23,052 nt of DNA, from IMG/VR virus record IMGVR_UViG_3300018418_001476, positions 1 through 23,052 of that record, one strand, 5' to 3'. The notes beneath the pieces are model-generated. The model was given only the letters and a program-made list of their open reading frames with translations, ran no database searches and had not been told where the DNA came from. The stretch is from a virus. The position numbers and the translations under genes are program-made. Every line of letters starts with the position of its first letter. Positions within the stretch are counted from its first letter, which is position 1. Positions 1-6,303 of the stretch are shown here, piece after piece.

Positions 1-284
1 CTCAGTAGTTGGCTGCGGGTCTGTAGTGCTGTCTCTACCGAGTTTGGATCTCCAATAACAACAATCTCTGTGCCTGTGGTTCCCTTATCAATAGTAATCT
101 TGGAGAAGCGGTGTTCTTTGCTTAGACCCTCTGTAAGCATTCCTTGCTCGTTTAGATTCTTCATCTGGTGTTCTTCTCTCACCATGACGACGTGTTCTGG
201 ATTGACGAACACCTCTCGTAGTGAATAACGGCGACCACTTGTTACTGCGCCTGTTCCACACACCTCTGTAAGTTTAACTAGCAT
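1..284 (-). CDS. Hypothetical phage protein, 3' end outside the window
   Basis: The reading frame opens at an ATG at 284 behind a strong AGGAGG Shine-Dalgarno and stays open for 94 codons to the window edge, so only the N-terminal part is visible. The start lies 11 bases inside the end of the gene before it. The product starts MLVKLTEV and has a region with YSLREVFVNPEHVV followed by a strand-rich stretch with TEIVVIGDP. It shows no membrane segment, signal peptide or catalytic motif. The alternation of short hydrophobic strands fits a small beta-rich protein. I do not recognise a function. Translational coupling to the gene starting at 504 suggests shared expression with groEL. Confidence 0.75.
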   Translation of the reverse strand, partial: MLVKLTEVCGTGAVTSGRRYSLREVFVNPEHVVMVREEHQMKNLNEQGMLTEGLSKEHRFSKITIDKGTTGTEIVVIGDPNSVETALQTRSQLL

Positions 285-504
285 TCTCCACCTCCTTGTT
301 GATTGGATAAATGTCTCTCATTTTTACCGACCAGACCTTGCCTTTGTAGTAGACCATTCCCCATGTTGGTTCTTTGGGGTTTCGATCCCAAAACAATGCC
401 TTGACTGGCTTGTCTGTCTTGACATACTCTTTTAGATATTCTTCTGCATCCTGAAGCAAGAAAGCATCTTGCGGGATGTGAACTAAGTCTCCTCTTATCA
501 TCAT
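274..504 (-). CDS. Small SH3-like (GDLV-type) hypothetical protein
   Basis: This 76-residue protein starts MMIRGDLVHIP. Longer readings beginning near 552 run through the end of groEL and lack a ribosome site. The ATG at 504 overlaps the groEL stop as ATGA, which favours coupled translation; the next ATG at 501 is equally possible. The GDLV motif near the N-terminus and the strand-rich remainder (VYYKGKVW, then DIYPI) suggest a small SH3-like or KOW-like beta barrel. That fold is common in phage accessory proteins and is also suggested for the MKVGD paralogs at 15810-17264. No catalytic residues are evident. The function is unknown. Confidence 0.65.
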   Translation of the reverse strand: MMIRGDLVHIPQDAFLLQDAEEYLKEYVKTDKPVKALFWDRNPKEPTWGMVYYKGKVWSVKMRDIYPINKEVENAS

Positions 505-2078
505 GATACCTGAATAATCCCATAGTTGGTCGTGATAAGTGTGCCGGCGCACGACGCTGCGTTCTTCAGTGCCGACTTGGTTACTCTCACTGGATCTAAG
601 ATACCACGCTCGTAGAGGTTTGTCAAGGTGCCGTTGCGGAAATCATAGCCCATGTCGTTTGACTGGTCTAGAACATGCGCCAGCAGGAGGTCTTCGCTCT
701 TGCCGCCGTTTCTACACATTTGACGGAAGGGCGCTTCACATGCCTTCTTTACGATCGCAATACCAATTGCCTGCTCTTCGTGGTCAGTTGTAACGACAAG
801 AGAGTTGCTTGCTCGTAGCAGGGCTGTGCCTCCACCACCGATTACGCCTTCTTCCTGTGCAGAGCGGACTGCTTCAAGGGCGTCCTCAATGCGGTGCTTG
901 CGTTCGGTCATCTCTACCTGTGTTGCACCACCAACATGAATCACAGCAACACCTGAAGATAGGCGAACAATGCGACCCTGAATGCGCTCGCACTCTGCAA
1001 AGTCGTCTGTGTTTGCAATCTCAGCCTTTAGACTCTCAATACGAGTCTCAACTGCTTCGTAGTCACAGTTACCGCCGACAAGAATGGTGCCGACCTTGGT
1101 GCTCTCAACAGACTTGGCCGTACCCAACTGATCAAGAGTTGCGGTCTGCAACTTCTGTCCTGACTCTCGGGTGATGAATGTTGCACCAGTCGAGATAGCA
1201 AGGTCAGACAAAAGATTGCGGCGTTCCTCACCATAGAATGGAGCCTTGATTCCTGCAATCTTTAGAGAGCCACGCATAGCGTTCATAATCATAGCAGCAA
1301 GTGCCTGACCCTCAATGTCTTCTGCAACAATGACGAGTGGGCGCGCTTCTCTTGCAACCAACTCAAGAATAGGAAGAATCTGCTCTACCTGTGTGATCTT
1401 GTAGTCTGTAACCATAACCAGCGGCTCTTCGTAGTGCATCACATTACGACGCTCGTCGTTGACAAATGCAGATGCACAGAAGCCAGCAGGGAAGCGGAAG
1501 CCCTCGGTCACGTCAATAGAAGTCTCCATAGAACGAGACTCTTCGATTGTGATAGAGCCGTCCTGACCTACCTTGTCCACAGCCATAGCAATGAGATCCC
1601 CAATAGTAGAATCGTTGTTGGCTGAAATAGTAGCGATGTGTTTGATGTCGTCAATGCTATTGACTGGTCGCGCCATCTCTGTAAGGTTGTTACAAATCTC
1701 TGATACTGTTGCATCTATTCCCCTCTGTAGTTCGATTGGAGAAACACCAGCAACAATGTGTCGCTGTGCTTCATTTAGGATTGCTCTCGCAAGGACGGTA
1801 GCAGTTGTTGTTCCGTCTCCAGCGCTTGTGTTTGTCTCGTTAGCAGCCTGACGGATAACCTGTGCGCCAGCGTTCTCAAACTCGTCGTCCAACTGAACGA
1901 ACTGGGCTACTGTTACTCCGTCCTTTGTTGCGAAAGCAGACTTATCGTGCTCTTTTAGAAGAACCGTTCTGCCCTTTGGTCCGAGAGTAGAAGAAACATA
2001 ATCAGCAAGTGTGTTTGCTCCGTTTAGAATCTTCTGTCGTAGTTCTTCGTTGTTTGCGAATACCATCTTGTTTGTCAT
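501..2078 (-). CDS. groEL: Phage-encoded chaperonin GroEL (60 kDa, group I)
   Basis: The 525-residue product aligns by eye over the full length of group I chaperonins. The ATP site is present: GPKGR near 33-37, TKDGV near 51-55 and GDGTTTA at 87-93. The catalytic aspartate equivalent to E. coli D398 is D399 in IEDALEA, followed by a GGGG turn at 414-417. The apical domain keeps the hydrophobic substrate groove (L235 and L238 in the ILPILEL segment), but the Tyr at E. coli 203 appears to be Ala. The protein ends NYGIIQVS and lacks the Gly-Gly-Met tail of bacterial GroEL. The start codon lies one base after the methyltransferase stop, with GAGGTTAA as ribosome site. A cognate GroES-like gene lies at 21448-21720. 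It probably folds phage structural or replication proteins. Confidence 0.96.
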   Translation of the reverse strand: MTNKMVFANNEELRQKILNGANTLADYVSSTLGPKGRTVLLKEHDKSAFATKDGVTVAQFVQLDDEFENAGAQVIRQAANETNTSAGDGTTTATVLARAILNEAQRHIVAGVSPIELQRGIDATVSEICNNLTEMARPVNSIDDIKHIATISANNDSTIGDLIAMAVDKVGQDGSITIEESRSMETSIDVTEGFRFPAGFCASAFVNDERRNVMHYEEPLVMVTDYKITQVEQILPILELVAREARPLVIVAEDIEGQALAAMIMNAMRGSLKIAGIKAPFYGEERRNLLSDLAISTGATFITRESGQKLQTATLDQLGTAKSVESTKVGTILVGGNCDYEAVETRIESLKAEIANTDDFAECERIQGRIVRLSSGVAVIHVGGATQVEMTERKHRIEDALEAVRSAQEEGVIGGGGTALLRASNSLVVTTDHEEQAIGIAIVKKACEAPFRQMCRNGGKSEDLLLAHVLDQSNDMGYDFRNGTLTNLYERGILDPVRVTKSALKNAASCAGTLITTNYGIIQVS

Positions 2079-2079
2079 T

Positions 2080-2841
2080 TTAACCTCGTGAAATAATGAA
2101 AACTTCGTTTGACTTCTTGCTCTTGTTCATTCCGTAAGCCCACTCTGCCGGAATAATCTCATAGTCAGAGTAGTGTTCGCGAATAAACTCACAATCATTA
2201 TAACATAATAACCAGTTCTGGCGATTTGTCAAGAGGGAATGTAAAAGTTTATGATCAAATCCCTCGTGCATGTCTCCGTTCTTTCCATATAACTTGCTCT
2301 TCTCCTCCAAAAAGTAAGGAGGGTCAAGATAAAGGAAACAATTTTTGTGCTGCTCTATGGACTCCTCAAAGCCCAGAAAGCCTACTTTTAGGTTGGGTGC
2401 GTCAAAGTTAGCCAGCCTTTTGATGCTGTTCTCGTTGAAGCGTCCGTCGGCTGCTTGCTGGGAAAAACCACCTGATAGTGTTGCGCCAGAGAACGAAGAA
2501 CGATTGATCGCAAAGTAAGCGGCAGCAAGTTCTACGCTCTTGCCCTGCGTTGGATCGTAGCCTCGCAAGAGCATTCGTAAAGCCTTGAATGTTTCTTTGT
2601 CTAATGGATGTAACTTCTTTACCTGCGCTACAAGATAATCTTTATCTGTCAGCAGACAATTCCAAAAGTTGTAGAGAGGATAGAACGCATCATAAGCATA
2701 GACGGCTCTATCTTTGGAGAGCACCAACTCTAACGACCCACCGCCCAAGAATGGGGAACAAATGTCCCCCTCTGGAATGTGGGGGAGTAGGTGCTTTATT
2801 GCGCGTGTTTTTCCACCGGGATAACGTAGTGGTGATTTCAA
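2080..2841 (-). CDS. D12-class DNA N6-adenine methyltransferase (Dam/DpnII type)
   Basis: The 253-residue protein opens with the D12-class N-terminus SPLRYPGGK. It has AdoMet motif I as FLGGGSLEL at 31-39 and the catalytic DPPY motif at 173-176, spaced as in Dam and M.DpnII. The length is close to the family norm. Translation begins at a TTG (2841) six bases after GGAGG; no ATG fits as well. It lies 24 bases downstream of the PD-(D/E)XK-like gene and one base upstream of groEL, so the three may be co-transcribed. A weak promoter-like pair (TTGTCA, 17 bases, TAAAAC at 2886-2858) precedes it. It probably methylates adenine in a short DNA site, either to protect phage DNA or as the partner of the adjacent nuclease candidate. 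The specificity cannot be read here. Confidence 0.93.
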   Translation of the reverse strand: MKSPLRYPGGKTRAIKHLLPHIPEGDICSPFLGGGSLELVLSKDRAVYAYDAFYPLYNFWNCLLTDKDYLVAQVKKLHPLDKETFKALRMLLRGYDPTQGKSVELAAAYFAINRSSFSGATLSGGFSQQAADGRFNENSIKRLANFDAPNLKVGFLGFEESIEQHKNCFLYLDPPYFLEEKSKLYGKNGDMHEGFDHKLLHSLLTNRQNWLLCYNDCEFIREHYSDYEIIPAEWAYGMNKSKKSNEVFIISRG

Positions 2842-2865
2842 GTTTCCTCCAAGTATTGTTTTATT

Positions 2866-3858
2866 TTACCACGGATCGCCTGACAATTTCAATGAAGATG
2901 CGAGTTTTTGATCAGCGTATTTAAATCTAATTTTCATAATTTTGGTGCCGTTTACGCTTTTTATTCCAATGCTATTGGTACCAACTGGTACAATCTCGAC
3001 ATCTTCTCCCATCAATGATTTGTATTTTTCATTGTTGATCGGATCCATAATCATTGCACCATATGACTTTCCGGGCATACCGTAACCCGTTGATTGTACA
3101 TAATACGGATATACTGTAGGAGATGCATCGAGCCAGTGAGTATACAAGTGTGCTCTTAACTCTGCCACCGGTAATTCCTTTAATCTTTCTAAGAGTATAT
3201 CTCTAAGTTGATTTACTATTTGATCGGCGTGTTTTTCTGCTGCTATTCTGATGTCTTTGTTTTCAGGTGCTCTTAGAAACTTTTTTCTTGTTGCGGCAGT
3301 TTGGCTGAGTTTATTGGTAACAATAAAATTTTCGACACTTTTATTAATTTTGTCGATATTCAAACCTAATTCTTCAACAAGCCACCCAACACCATGATTT
3401 TTAAATCCAATTTTTTGTTTTGTTTTTGTTGACTTTGCAGATATACCAAGATATTCTGTGCCGTTTATTTCGTACAAAATGTCAGAGGGGTTTCCTAATT
3501 CGGCTGCGGGTACAGCAGAAACCAAAACATTTGGTCGAGCAGTCCACCATACCTTTGTTATTTCACCCTCAAAGCCATTTTCTTGCCGCCAATCTTCAAT
3601 TTCTTCAAACATTTTAATTGCGCGCTGACTTTGTATTTCAAGTTCTGCTGATTTTTGTGCAGCAGTTAGTTGTGTTTTTCTCTGATTGATCGTTTGAAAA
3701 GCCTCTTCGTAGTTGATAAATTTTGATGTATCACCACCTAGAGAATCGGATGCTATAAGTGCCAATAGAATTTCATTTACGTCAGCCCCAAGTGTATTTC
3801 GAGATTCACCCAAAACTCCCTCCATAATTTCAAGAATTGTTAACAAACTATCAGACAT
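2866..3858 (-). CDS. Putative PD-(D/E)XK-like nuclease (restriction-enzyme candidate)
   Basis: I do not recognise a named family. The 330-residue protein has a helical N-terminus (1-90). It then has a strand-rich core with NPSD at 123-126, a hydrophobic strand, and GISAK ending at K142. D126 followed 16 residues later by Lys in a hydrophobic strand resembles the PD-(D/E)XK nuclease core, with Ser at the usual Asp/Glu position; E96 or E99 could supply the missing acid. The C-terminal third is strand-rich and could bind DNA. The gene is visibly AT-rich: hand count of 3361-3420 gives 19 G+C of 60, against 34 of 60 at 4081-4140 in clpP. That, plus its place beside an adenine methyltransferase, suggests acquisition as a module. 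The ribosome site is GAGGTTAAGTT before ATG. Gene call firm, function tentative. Confidence 0.55.
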   Translation of the reverse strand: MSDSLLTILEIMEGVLGESRNTLGADVNEILLALIASDSLGGDTSKFINYEEAFQTINQRKTQLTAAQKSAELEIQSQRAIKMFEEIEDWRQENGFEGEITKVWWTARPNVLVSAVPAAELGNPSDILYEINGTEYLGISAKSTKTKQKIGFKNHGVGWLVEELGLNIDKINKSVENFIVTNKLSQTAATRKKFLRAPENKDIRIAAEKHADQIVNQLRDILLERLKELPVAELRAHLYTHWLDASPTVYPYYVQSTGYGMPGKSYGAMIMDPINNEKYKSLMGEDVEIVPVGTNSIGIKSVNGTKIMKIRFKYADQKLASSLKLSGDPW

Positions 3859-3867
3859 AACTTAACC

Positions 3868-4521
3868 TCACATTATCTCGTCGGCAAGACCATACTTCAC
3901 TGCCTCTTCAGCAGAGAGATAGATGTTTACCTTTTCACTAAGTAGTTTCTCCAACTTCTTACGTGTGAACTTGGTGTTCTCAACCATAGCAGTGATGTAG
4001 TCGTCCTGTAGTTGCTGGATAGCCTCAAGTTCGTTTGTGAGGTTAGGTAGGATTCCAAAGTTACCTGCTGCAACGTTGTGAATCATTACGCGGCAGTTCT
4101 TGCCAATCTTGCGCTTGCCCTTGGTTCCCGCTGCGAGGAGTAGGGTGCCTGCGGACATAACCTTGCCAACACCGATGGTGTGGATTTCAGTTTCCTCCAT
4201 GACCTGCTGCATAACGTCATACATTGCAAACATGTCATCAGCAGAACCGCCATAGGTGTTGATGTAGAATTCAACAGGCTTACTTTCTTCCTTTTCCTTG
4301 TCTCTCAACTTGTTAGTCTCGTTGAGGTAAAGTAGAGCCTGTGTTAGTTCAGCAATCTTCTCGTCTTCAACGTTGGAGTAGAGTCCGATTACTCTTAGTT
4401 CCGGCTCTGGACCTCCACCTAGCATTTCGGCTAGATTCACGACTTTTGGTTCTGCTTGCGCTTCTGCGTTTGGAGAAGGTAGTAGCTTCTCAACAATCTT
4501 TCCAATAATCTGCTTAATCAT
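3868..4521 (-). CDS. clpP: ClpP-like serine protease (peptidase family S14)
   Basis: The 217-residue product matches ClpP: YINTYGGS near 87-93, the nucleophile block GKVMSAGTLLLAAG with S123, and the histidine block MIHN with H148. It closes with SAEEAVKYGLADEIM. The third triad residue appears changed: aligning the SAEEA block places N199 where bacterial ClpP has the catalytic Asp. The N-terminus (1-40) is longer than in mature ClpP and could be a propeptide. The start overlaps the upstream membrane-protein gene as ATGA. S14 proteases serve as prohead proteases in many phages, but no capsid or scaffold gene is recognisable alongside, so it could instead be a Clp subunit acting with a host or phage AAA+ partner. 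No ClpX-like gene is seen in the window. Confidence 0.9.
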   Translation of the reverse strand: MIKQIIGKIVEKLLPSPNAEAQAEPKVVNLAEMLGGGPEPELRVIGLYSNVEDEKIAELTQALLYLNETNKLRDKEKEESKPVEFYINTYGGSADDMFAMYDVMQQVMEETEIHTIGVGKVMSAGTLLLAAGTKGKRKIGKNCRVMIHNVAAGNFGILPNLTNELEAIQQLQDDYITAMVENTKFTRKKLEKLLSEKVNIYLSAEEAVKYGLADEIM

Positions 4522-4934
4522 GATTCTGCTCCTTTTCTAAATAGAATCGCTAGTTCTCTGTTCTTTTCTAAAAACCTCATGGCTGAACGCCAATCTGTAT
4601 AGGGTGCGATCTCCTTGAAGATTCCGCTGTGTGCGTTGACCAAGAACTTGATTGAATCTTCTTTGAAGTTATTCATAATCTTCTCTTGGTTCTCCTTCTC
4701 TAACTTGTAAACCTTATCGTCGGGTTCTACGCCCGACTTTCTAAGGGCGTCTAATTTAACTAGGTTCGCGTAACTGTAATTCTCTATGCACTTGGCTAAA
4801 ATAGATAACCCAATAACGCTGGAGGCTTTGACGATCAAGATCGTTGTTGAGCCTGACGCCCTGACGGAGAGCAAGAACCCAAATGTAAGTCCAAGCCCGA
4901 AGCATAAAATTCCTAATGCAATGTACCAAACCAT
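4518..4934 (-). CDS. Small membrane-anchored hypothetical protein
   Basis: This 138-residue protein starts MVWYIALGIL at 4934, because GGAGGGACTT sits just upstream; an ATG eight codons earlier would overlap that ribosome site and is less likely. Residues 3-25 are a continuous hydrophobic segment and a second weakly hydrophobic stretch follows (about 32-50). The remainder (60-138) is charged and helical with Lys/Glu-rich repeats. It looks like an N-terminally anchored inner-membrane protein with a cytoplasmic helical domain. Its stop overlaps the clpP start, so it could recruit or regulate the protease at the membrane, but that is inference. It is the first gene after the consensus promoter at 4982-5010. 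Confidence 0.75.
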   Translation of the reverse strand: MVWYIALGILCFGLGLTFGFLLSVRASGSTTILIVKASSVIGLSILAKCIENYSYANLVKLDALRKSGVEPDDKVYKLEKENQEKIMNNFKEDSIKFLVNAHSGIFKEIAPYTDWRSAMRFLEKNRELAILFRKGAES

Positions 4935-4946
4935 AAGTCCCTCCAT

Positions 4947-4983
4947 AAAAATAACCACCTAGGATGGTTGCCTAGATGGTTAT
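4947..4983 (-). terminator. Intrinsic terminator overlapping a promoter
   Basis: Read on the minus strand, the arm 4983-4971 (ATAACCATCTAGG) pairs with 4963-4951 over 13 base pairs with a single T-G wobble. The loop is seven bases and a five-T run follows (4951-4947). It would stop transcripts arriving from the acidic-protein gene at 5015. Its 5' arm begins inside the -10 hexamer of the promoter at 4982-5010, so RNAs initiated there lack about half of that arm. Confidence 0.75.
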
Positions 4984-5010
4984 TATAACGGCTCAGGAGA
5001 ATGCTGTCAA
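4982..5010 (-). promoter_or_regulatory. Consensus sigma70-type promoter for the clpP-groEL block
   Basis: On the minus strand TTGACA (5010-5005) and TATAAT (4987-4982) are separated by exactly 17 bases, a perfect match to the bacterial housekeeping consensus. Initiation would fall near 4977-4973, inside the left arm of the overlapping terminator hairpin. The next gene is the membrane protein starting at 4934. It is the strongest promoter match in the window and probably serves the genes from 4934 down to the left edge. Confidence 0.85.
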
Positions 5011-5014
5011 GTTA

Positions 5015-5650
5015 TTATTTTGAAGCCAAGCGACGGAAGATACGTTCGGCTAACTTGGTCGCCACATCTTCCTGCTTCTTCTCACGGAGTAGGCGGGCAG
5101 CCACGCGGCGAGCGACTTCTTGTACAATTTCTTCGTCACTTTCCATCATTGGTTCATCTGCCTCATCTTCGTCACCCATTTCCATTGGGGCTTCGGGAGC
5201 GGCGTCAGCCATTTCTAGATCACCACCTTCATCGGCGTCAACTTCACCCCCCATTTCCATCTCTTCTTCGCCACCAACCTCAACATCGGCGTCAAGACCA
5301 AGTAGGTCAGCAAGTTTGTCAACGATGTCAGCAAACTGCTCTTCTTTACCACCGTCTGCGTCCATGCCACCCATATCCATGTCCATGTCGCCTGCGGGTT
5401 CTTCAGCGCCCATATCCATTTCCATTTCTTCGCCGCCCTCGGGGGCTGGCATTTCTGGGGCGGGCGCTTCTTCGTCTTCAGCCTCCTGCATGTAATCGCG
5501 CATTCCGGGTTCGTCTTCTTCTTCCTCATCATCCCTCATACCGGGGACTGGTAGTTCGCCGCCCATGCCCATTTCTTGTAGGGGCTTGATGTTCGCCAAT
5601 TTCATAAACTGACGGATTTCTGATTCTGATAGTAGTGTCTTGCGAGCCAT
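5015..5650 (-). CDS. Very acidic Met/Asp-rich phage protein
   Basis: The 211-residue protein has three parts. A basic helical N-terminus (MARKTLLSESEIRQFMKLA, 1-19) comes first. A long low-complexity region (about 26-165) follows, rich in Asp, Glu, Met and Gly, with reiterated MDMDMGG and MEMD units. A charged amphipathic C-terminal helix (about 170-211) is rich in Arg and Lys. The ribosome site is AAGGAG. Acidic Met-rich internal regions with ordered ends occur in phage scaffolding or core proteins and in disordered hub proteins. No structural gene is adjacent, so that comparison is only suggestive. The DNA shows repeated CCAT-containing triplets from Met-Asp codons, which open long false frames on the plus strand. 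Transcription probably ends at the hairpin at 4983-4947. Confidence 0.85.
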   Translation of the reverse strand: MARKTLLSESEIRQFMKLANIKPLQEMGMGGELPVPGMRDDEEEEDEPGMRDYMQEAEDEEAPAPEMPAPEGGEEMEMDMGAEEPAGDMDMDMGGMDADGGKEEQFADIVDKLADLLGLDADVEVGGEEEMEMGGEVDADEGGDLEMADAAPEAPMEMGDEDEADEPMMESDEEIVQEVARRVAARLLREKKQEDVATKLAERIFRRLASK

Positions 5651-5664
5651 TGTTTTAATTCTCC

Positions 5665-5964
5665 TTAAAAACTCAATGTTAAATAGTCTACGTCACCAGA
5701 AGAAGCCAATAATTCTTCTCCGTCAGGCAAACGTTTCTGTAGTTTAATTAGTGCCTTACTTTCTATTTGTTTTATTCTCGCGAAAGAAAGTCCTTCGCGT
5801 TTTGCTATTTCCCTGAGAGTCATAGGTCCATTTTCATGGATCGAGATCAGGGAACAATTAAATTCGTCTTCATAGTCAATGTGAAATTTACATTTGTCTG
5901 CTGGGCAACATTCCCTGTCTTTAAGGCACTGCTGCGAGCATACTAGTAAGTCTTCTTTATTCAT
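5665..5964 (-). CDS. Sigma-70 region 4-like DNA-binding regulator with Cys cluster
   Basis: Residues 46-78 match the helix-turn-helix of sigma-70 region 4: GPMTLREIAKREGLS, then FARIKQIESKALIKL, the segment that reads the -35 element in sigma factors. No region 2 is present, and at 99 residues it cannot be a complete sigma factor. The N-terminal half has six cysteines (C9, C13, C19, C20, C25, C37) and a CPADKCKFH motif, possibly a small zinc site. The overall pattern, Cys-rich leader then a region-4-like helix pair, also occurs in small bacterial and phage transcription regulators. The start overlaps the previous stop as ATGA. It may redirect host RNA polymerase to phage promoters such as the TTGACA-17 set here, or appropriate host sigma contacts. 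Confidence 0.8.
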   Translation of the reverse strand: MNKEDLLVCSQQCLKDRECCPADKCKFHIDYEDEFNCSLISIHENGPMTLREIAKREGLSFARIKQIESKALIKLQKRLPDGEELLASSGDVDYLTLSF

Positions 5965-6302
5965 AGGTCTGGAAACTCCTGTGCGATTAGATCAAATAGG
6001 TTTTCTTTGTCGGCATCATCTAGGAGTCCCCAGTCTTCTAACTTTTCTTCTCCTTTCTTTCTCAGTTTGAGCGATTTGGTAAAGCGTTTGCGGCTTAGGA
6101 TCTTATGCTCTACAACATAATTGTCCAAGAAAGCCATTAGATTTGGGTCTTCCTCAATGACGCCATCGATCACGGCACGGAAGAACTGAGACACCCTTAT
6201 CTTGTTGTGTCTCAGCCTTATGATTAGTCGTGCGTGATCGTCGTCATAGACCCAAAAACGAATTGACTTTACGTCTTCTCCGTAGTTTGGATCGTCAGAC
6301 AT
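5961..6302 (-). CDS. Hypothetical protein, possible DNA-binding ribbon-helix-helix N-terminus
   Basis: I chose the ATG at 6302 (MSDDPN, 113 residues) because AGGAG lies at the right distance; a GTG at 6311 abuts that site. The N-terminal part has a strand (IRFWVYDDD) followed by two helices (RLIIRLRHN, then VSQFFRAVIDGVIEEDP). This resembles a ribbon-helix-helix fold but lacks a confident family match. The middle is basic (HKILSRKRFTKSLKLRKKGEEK) and the end acidic (FDLIAQEFPDL). It sits one base after the IMPDH-like stop and overlaps the sigma-like gene as ATGA, so the two putative regulators are co-translated. Function unknown. Confidence 0.7.
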   Translation of the reverse strand: MSDDPNYGEDVKSIRFWVYDDDHARLIIRLRHNKIRVSQFFRAVIDGVIEEDPNLMAFLDNYVVEHKILSRKRFTKSLKLRKKGEEKLEDWGLLDDADKENLFDLIAQEFPDL

Positions 6303-6303
6303 T

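Noticed and set aside
2181-2225. TTGACA and a TATAAT-like sequence inside the D12 methyltransferase gene
   Set aside because: The distance between the two hexamers is about 24 bases and both lie in conserved coding sequence, so a functional promoter is unlikely.
2858-2886. TTGTCA, 17 bases, TAAAAC just before the D12 methyltransferase
   Set aside because: Position is suitable but the -10 match is poor; kept only as a remark under that gene.
5001-5589. Two long plus-strand reading frames rich in Ser, Pro or Arg
   Set aside because: They are antisense shadows of the Met/Asp-rich acidic gene, whose repetitive codons leave other frames open; they lack ribosome sites and face against all other genes.
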